A DNA stretch of 8,803 nt, from positions 1-8,803 of the forward strand of contig CAMLOF010000115.1 of the NCBI GenBank assembly GCA_946481585.1, in the 5' to 3' direction. This document shows, one piece after another, positions 7,220-8,803 of this stretch. A model generated the notes under the pieces. It was not told the DNA's origin. It did no database searches and worked only from the letters and a program-made list of their open reading frames with translations. The position numbers were made by a program, and so were the translations under genes. Positions within the stretch are counted from its first letter, which is position 1. Each line of letters opens with the position of its first letter. This DNA comes from an uncultured Macromonas sp. GTDB taxonomy: Bacteria; Pseudomonadota; Gammaproteobacteria; Burkholderiales; Burkholderiaceae.

Positions 7220-7839
7220 GCACACCAACCGGGCCGCACGTGCGCCTGGGTCTGACGGGCGGCATTGGCAGTGGCAAAAGCACCGTCGCGGCCATGCTTC
7301 AAACTCTCGGCGCCAAGCTGGTAGACGCAGACGCCATTTCACGCAACAGCACGGCGGCCAACGGCTCTGCCATCCCGTTTGTGCGGCAGGTCTTTGGCAA
7401 CGACTACGTTACGGCTGATGGTGCGCTGGACCGGGACCGCATGCGCGCCCTCGTCTTTGCACAGCCAGAAGCACGCTCCAAGCTGGAGGCCATCGTTCAC
7501 CCACTGGTACGAGCCGAAATCGACAGGCAATGTGCAGCCATGGATGGCGGCTGCGCGGTGCTCGACCTCCCACTGCTCGTTGAGTCGGACGCCTGGCGCC
7601 AGCGTGTAGACACCATCTGGGTGGTGGACTGCTTGCCCGAAACCCAGATACGCCGGGTGATGCAGCGCAACGGCTGGCCGCGTGAACAGGTGCAGGCCGT
7701 GCTGGCAGCACAAGCTACGCGGGAGCAGCGCCTCGCCATCGCCGACACGGTCATCGACAACGACTGCGCAACGCTGGAACAACTGGAAACACGTGTGCGC
7801 GAAGCGTTTGAGGATTTGCGGCATAGATTCGGGCTATGA
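7204..7839 (+). CDS. coaE: Dephospho-CoA kinase CoaE
   Basis: CoaE phosphorylates the 3'-hydroxyl of the ribose of dephospho-CoA with ATP, the last step of coenzyme A synthesis, in the cytoplasm. With the GTG start at 7204 the product is 211 residues (E. coli 206). Motifs are the P-loop GGIGSGKST (19-27), the DADAISR segment (41-47), the conserved HPLVR (99-103), DLPLLVES (121-128) and the LID/C-terminal pattern ATREQRLAIADTVIDN (171-186). Three starts are possible: GTG 7204 (AGGTG five bases upstream, 16-base overlap with pilD), TTG 7216 (TTGA overlap with the pilD stop) and GTG 7240 (would give MRLGLTGGIG). I chose 7204 for its ribosome site, but all give a complete enzyme. The overlap implies translational coupling to pilD. 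CoaE next to pilBCD is a well-known order in proteobacteria. Confidence 0.95.
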   Translation: MAGALSTPTGPHVRLGLTGGIGSGKSTVAAMLQTLGAKLVDADAISRNSTAANGSAIPFVRQVFGNDYVTADGALDRDRMRALVFAQPEARSKLEAIVHPLVRAEIDRQCAAMDGGCAVLDLPLLVESDAWRQRVDTIWVVDCLPETQIRRVMQRNGWPREQVQAVLAAQATREQRLAIADTVIDNDCATLEQLETRVREAFEDLRHRFGL

Positions 7840-7850
7840 TGATCAAGTGA
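7836..7850 (+). other. Four-codon mini-ORF bridging the coaE stop and the zapD start
   Basis: The sequence reads ATG ATG ATC AAG TGA. Its first ATG overlaps the coaE TGA (7837-7839) as ATGA, and its own TGA (7848-7850) overlaps the zapD GTG (7847-7849) as GTGA. It is out of frame with both genes. It could act as a stepping stone for ribosomes finishing coaE and reinitiating at the weakly primed GTG of zapD, or it could be a chance arrangement. The overlaps are directly visible; the relay role is speculative. Confidence 0.3.
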
Positions 7851-8605
7851 TCCTGTACGAGTACCCCTTCAACGAGCGCATCCGCACGTATCTGCGACTG
7901 GAACATCTGTTTCGCCGTCTGGCCGAACTGGTGCCGCGCACGCATCCGCTCGATCACCACTTTGCCTTGCAAACGCTCTTCGAGATCATGGACGTGGGGT
8001 CACGTTCTGACCTCAAGTCCGAGATCCTCAAAGACCTGGACAAGCACAAGCAGGTTTACAACAGCTACCGCGGCAACCCTGCCATTTCCGAGGCTGCGCT
8101 GGACCAGTTCATCGGCCAGTTGGACGCCTGCTTCAACGCGCTGCACGACGACGCTGGCAAGTCCGGGCATGCCCTGGCTGACAACGAATGGTTGATGGCC
8201 ATTCGCAGCCGTATATCCATTCCCGGCGGCACCTGCGAATTTGACTTGCCCGCCTACCACGATTGGCAGCACCGCGCCCCCGAGCAACGTCAACAGGACC
8301 TGGCCCAATGGGCGCGGGAACTGGCCAGCCTTGCGGAGCCCGTGCATTTGCTGATGCGCCTGCTGCGCGAAAACGGCGCTCCGCAAAAAGTGATGGCCTG
8401 CAACGGCCAGATGCAGCAAAACCTGCCCCAGGGCCGTACCTTCCAGTTGTTGCGGCTGCGCATCGACCCGGCGCACGAACTGGTGCCAGAGATCAGCGGC
8501 AACCGGCTGCTCTTCTCGGTGCGTTTGCTGCGCCGTGGCGAAGATGGCAAGCTGACTTTGAACGTGGGCCAGGACACGGAACTGGAAGTTTCCTTGTGCG
8601 CTTGA
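7847..8605 (+). CDS. zapD: Cell division protein ZapD (FtsZ-bundling)
   Basis: ZapD (formerly YacF, DUF1342) binds the C-terminal tail of FtsZ and bundles its filaments at the cytoplasmic division ring. The 252-residue product (E. coli 247) begins with the family signature ILYEYPFNERIRTYLRLEHL. It also carries KSEILKDLDKHKQVYNSYRG (about 57-76), SIPGGTCEFDLPAYHDW (about 124-140) and, near the C-terminus, PEISGNRLLFSVRLLR (about 214-229), all conserved across the family. The N-terminal half is largely helical and the C-terminal half is expected to be beta-rich. The GTG start at 7847 is inferred: the family N-terminus starts exactly there and no in-frame ATG lies close upstream. The open frame extends far upstream within coaE, which is not coding in that frame. 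No clear ribosome site is seen. It is seven bases after coaE, so expression is probably coupled to it. Confidence 0.94.
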   Translation: MILYEYPFNERIRTYLRLEHLFRRLAELVPRTHPLDHHFALQTLFEIMDVGSRSDLKSEILKDLDKHKQVYNSYRGNPAISEAALDQFIGQLDACFNALHDDAGKSGHALADNEWLMAIRSRISIPGGTCEFDLPAYHDWQHRAPEQRQQDLAQWARELASLAEPVHLLMRLLRENGAPQKVMACNGQMQQNLPQGRTFQLLRLRIDPAHELVPEISGNRLLFSVRLLRRGEDGKLTLNVGQDTELEVSLCA

Positions 8606-8627
8606 GGTTCTGTTTGAAGATCGCCTG

Positions 8628-8803
8628 ATGAGCACGACTGACAACACCAACAAGCCCGCCTTTGCCGCCCGCACCGTGGTGTGCCCGGCCTGTGGTGGGC
8701 CCAGCCGCTACGCGCCCGACAACGCCTACCGACCCTTTTGCTGCGAACGCTGCAAGAACATGGACTTGGGTGCCTGGGCCAATGAGGAATTCCGGGTACC
8801 CAC
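8628..8803 (+). CDS. yacG: DNA gyrase inhibitor YacG (zinc-binding), partial at the right window edge
   Basis: YacG is a very small zinc protein that binds GyrB and inhibits DNA gyrase in E. coli. The first 58 codons are visible and no stop is reached. The zinc site is C19 and C22 (CPACGG) with C38 and C42 (FCCERC), followed by the family motif KNMDLGAWANEEFRVP. The spacing matches E. coli YacG (C9, C12, C28, C32); the extra C39 next to C38 is not part of the usual four. About ten more residues precede the first cysteine than in E. coli. The ATG at 8628 starts 22 bases after zapD with only a weak GAAG-type ribosome site, so it is probably cotranscribed with zapD. The low-complexity C-terminal tail expected for the family lies outside the window. 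Confidence 0.93.
   Translation, partial: MSTTDNTNKPAFAARTVVCPACGGPSRYAPDNAYRPFCCERCKNMDLGAWANEEFRVP

Noticed and set aside
6326..7342. A 338-codon open frame on the minus strand opposite pilD
   Set aside because: It is a composition shadow of pilD and the start of coaE. The translation is low-complexity with many Arg, His, Gln and Pro and no recognisable motif.
1..8803. Possible novel defence, mobile, CRISPR or biosynthetic system
   Set aside because: Every substantial frame is explained by a known housekeeping or pilus family. I saw no repeat arrays, transposase or integrase motifs, toxin-antitoxin pairs or composition breaks.

Overview
This window is GC-rich chromosomal DNA with strong G/C preference at third codon positions. 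It most likely comes from a betaproteobacterium of the order Burkholderiales, probably Comamonadaceae. That placement rests on recalled family sequences, especially PilB and ZapD, and on gene order; no search was run. There are no insertion sequences, phage genes, CRISPR arrays, tRNAs or rRNAs, and coding density is very high.

Left arm (bases 1-3204, minus strand, transcribed leftward): accB, accC, prmA and a zinc-ribbon (DUF3426-type) gene that runs off the left edge. The gaps are 14, 19 and 28 bases, so this is probably one operon. AccB (biotin carboxyl carrier) and AccC (biotin carboxylase) form the biotin-carboxylation half of acetyl-CoA carboxylase, the first step of fatty-acid synthesis. 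PrmA methylates ribosomal protein L11. The DUF3426 protein has no established function.

Centre (3205-3355): a 151-base divergent intergenic region, the only sizeable non-coding stretch. On the accB side it holds two adjacent perfect 6-bp inverted repeats, the upstream one followed by a run of T. They lie immediately before a good accB ribosome-binding site. This is the main unexplained structure in the window.

Right arm (3356-8803, plus strand, transcribed rightward): pilB, pilC, pilD, coaE, zapD and a right-truncated yacG. PilB is the type IV pilus extension ATPase, PilC the inner-membrane platform and PilD the prepilin peptidase/methylase; no pilin gene is present here. CoaE makes the last step of coenzyme A, ZapD bundles FtsZ filaments, and YacG is a zinc protein that inhibits DNA gyrase. 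The pilBCD-coaE-(zapD)-yacG order is a known conserved neighbourhood in beta- and gammaproteobacteria.

Overall this is a conserved housekeeping plus type IV pilus locus. I do not see a previously undescribed multi-gene system. The observations worth a second look are regulatory: the accB leader, and two tiny start-stop-overlapping mini-ORFs at gene junctions.
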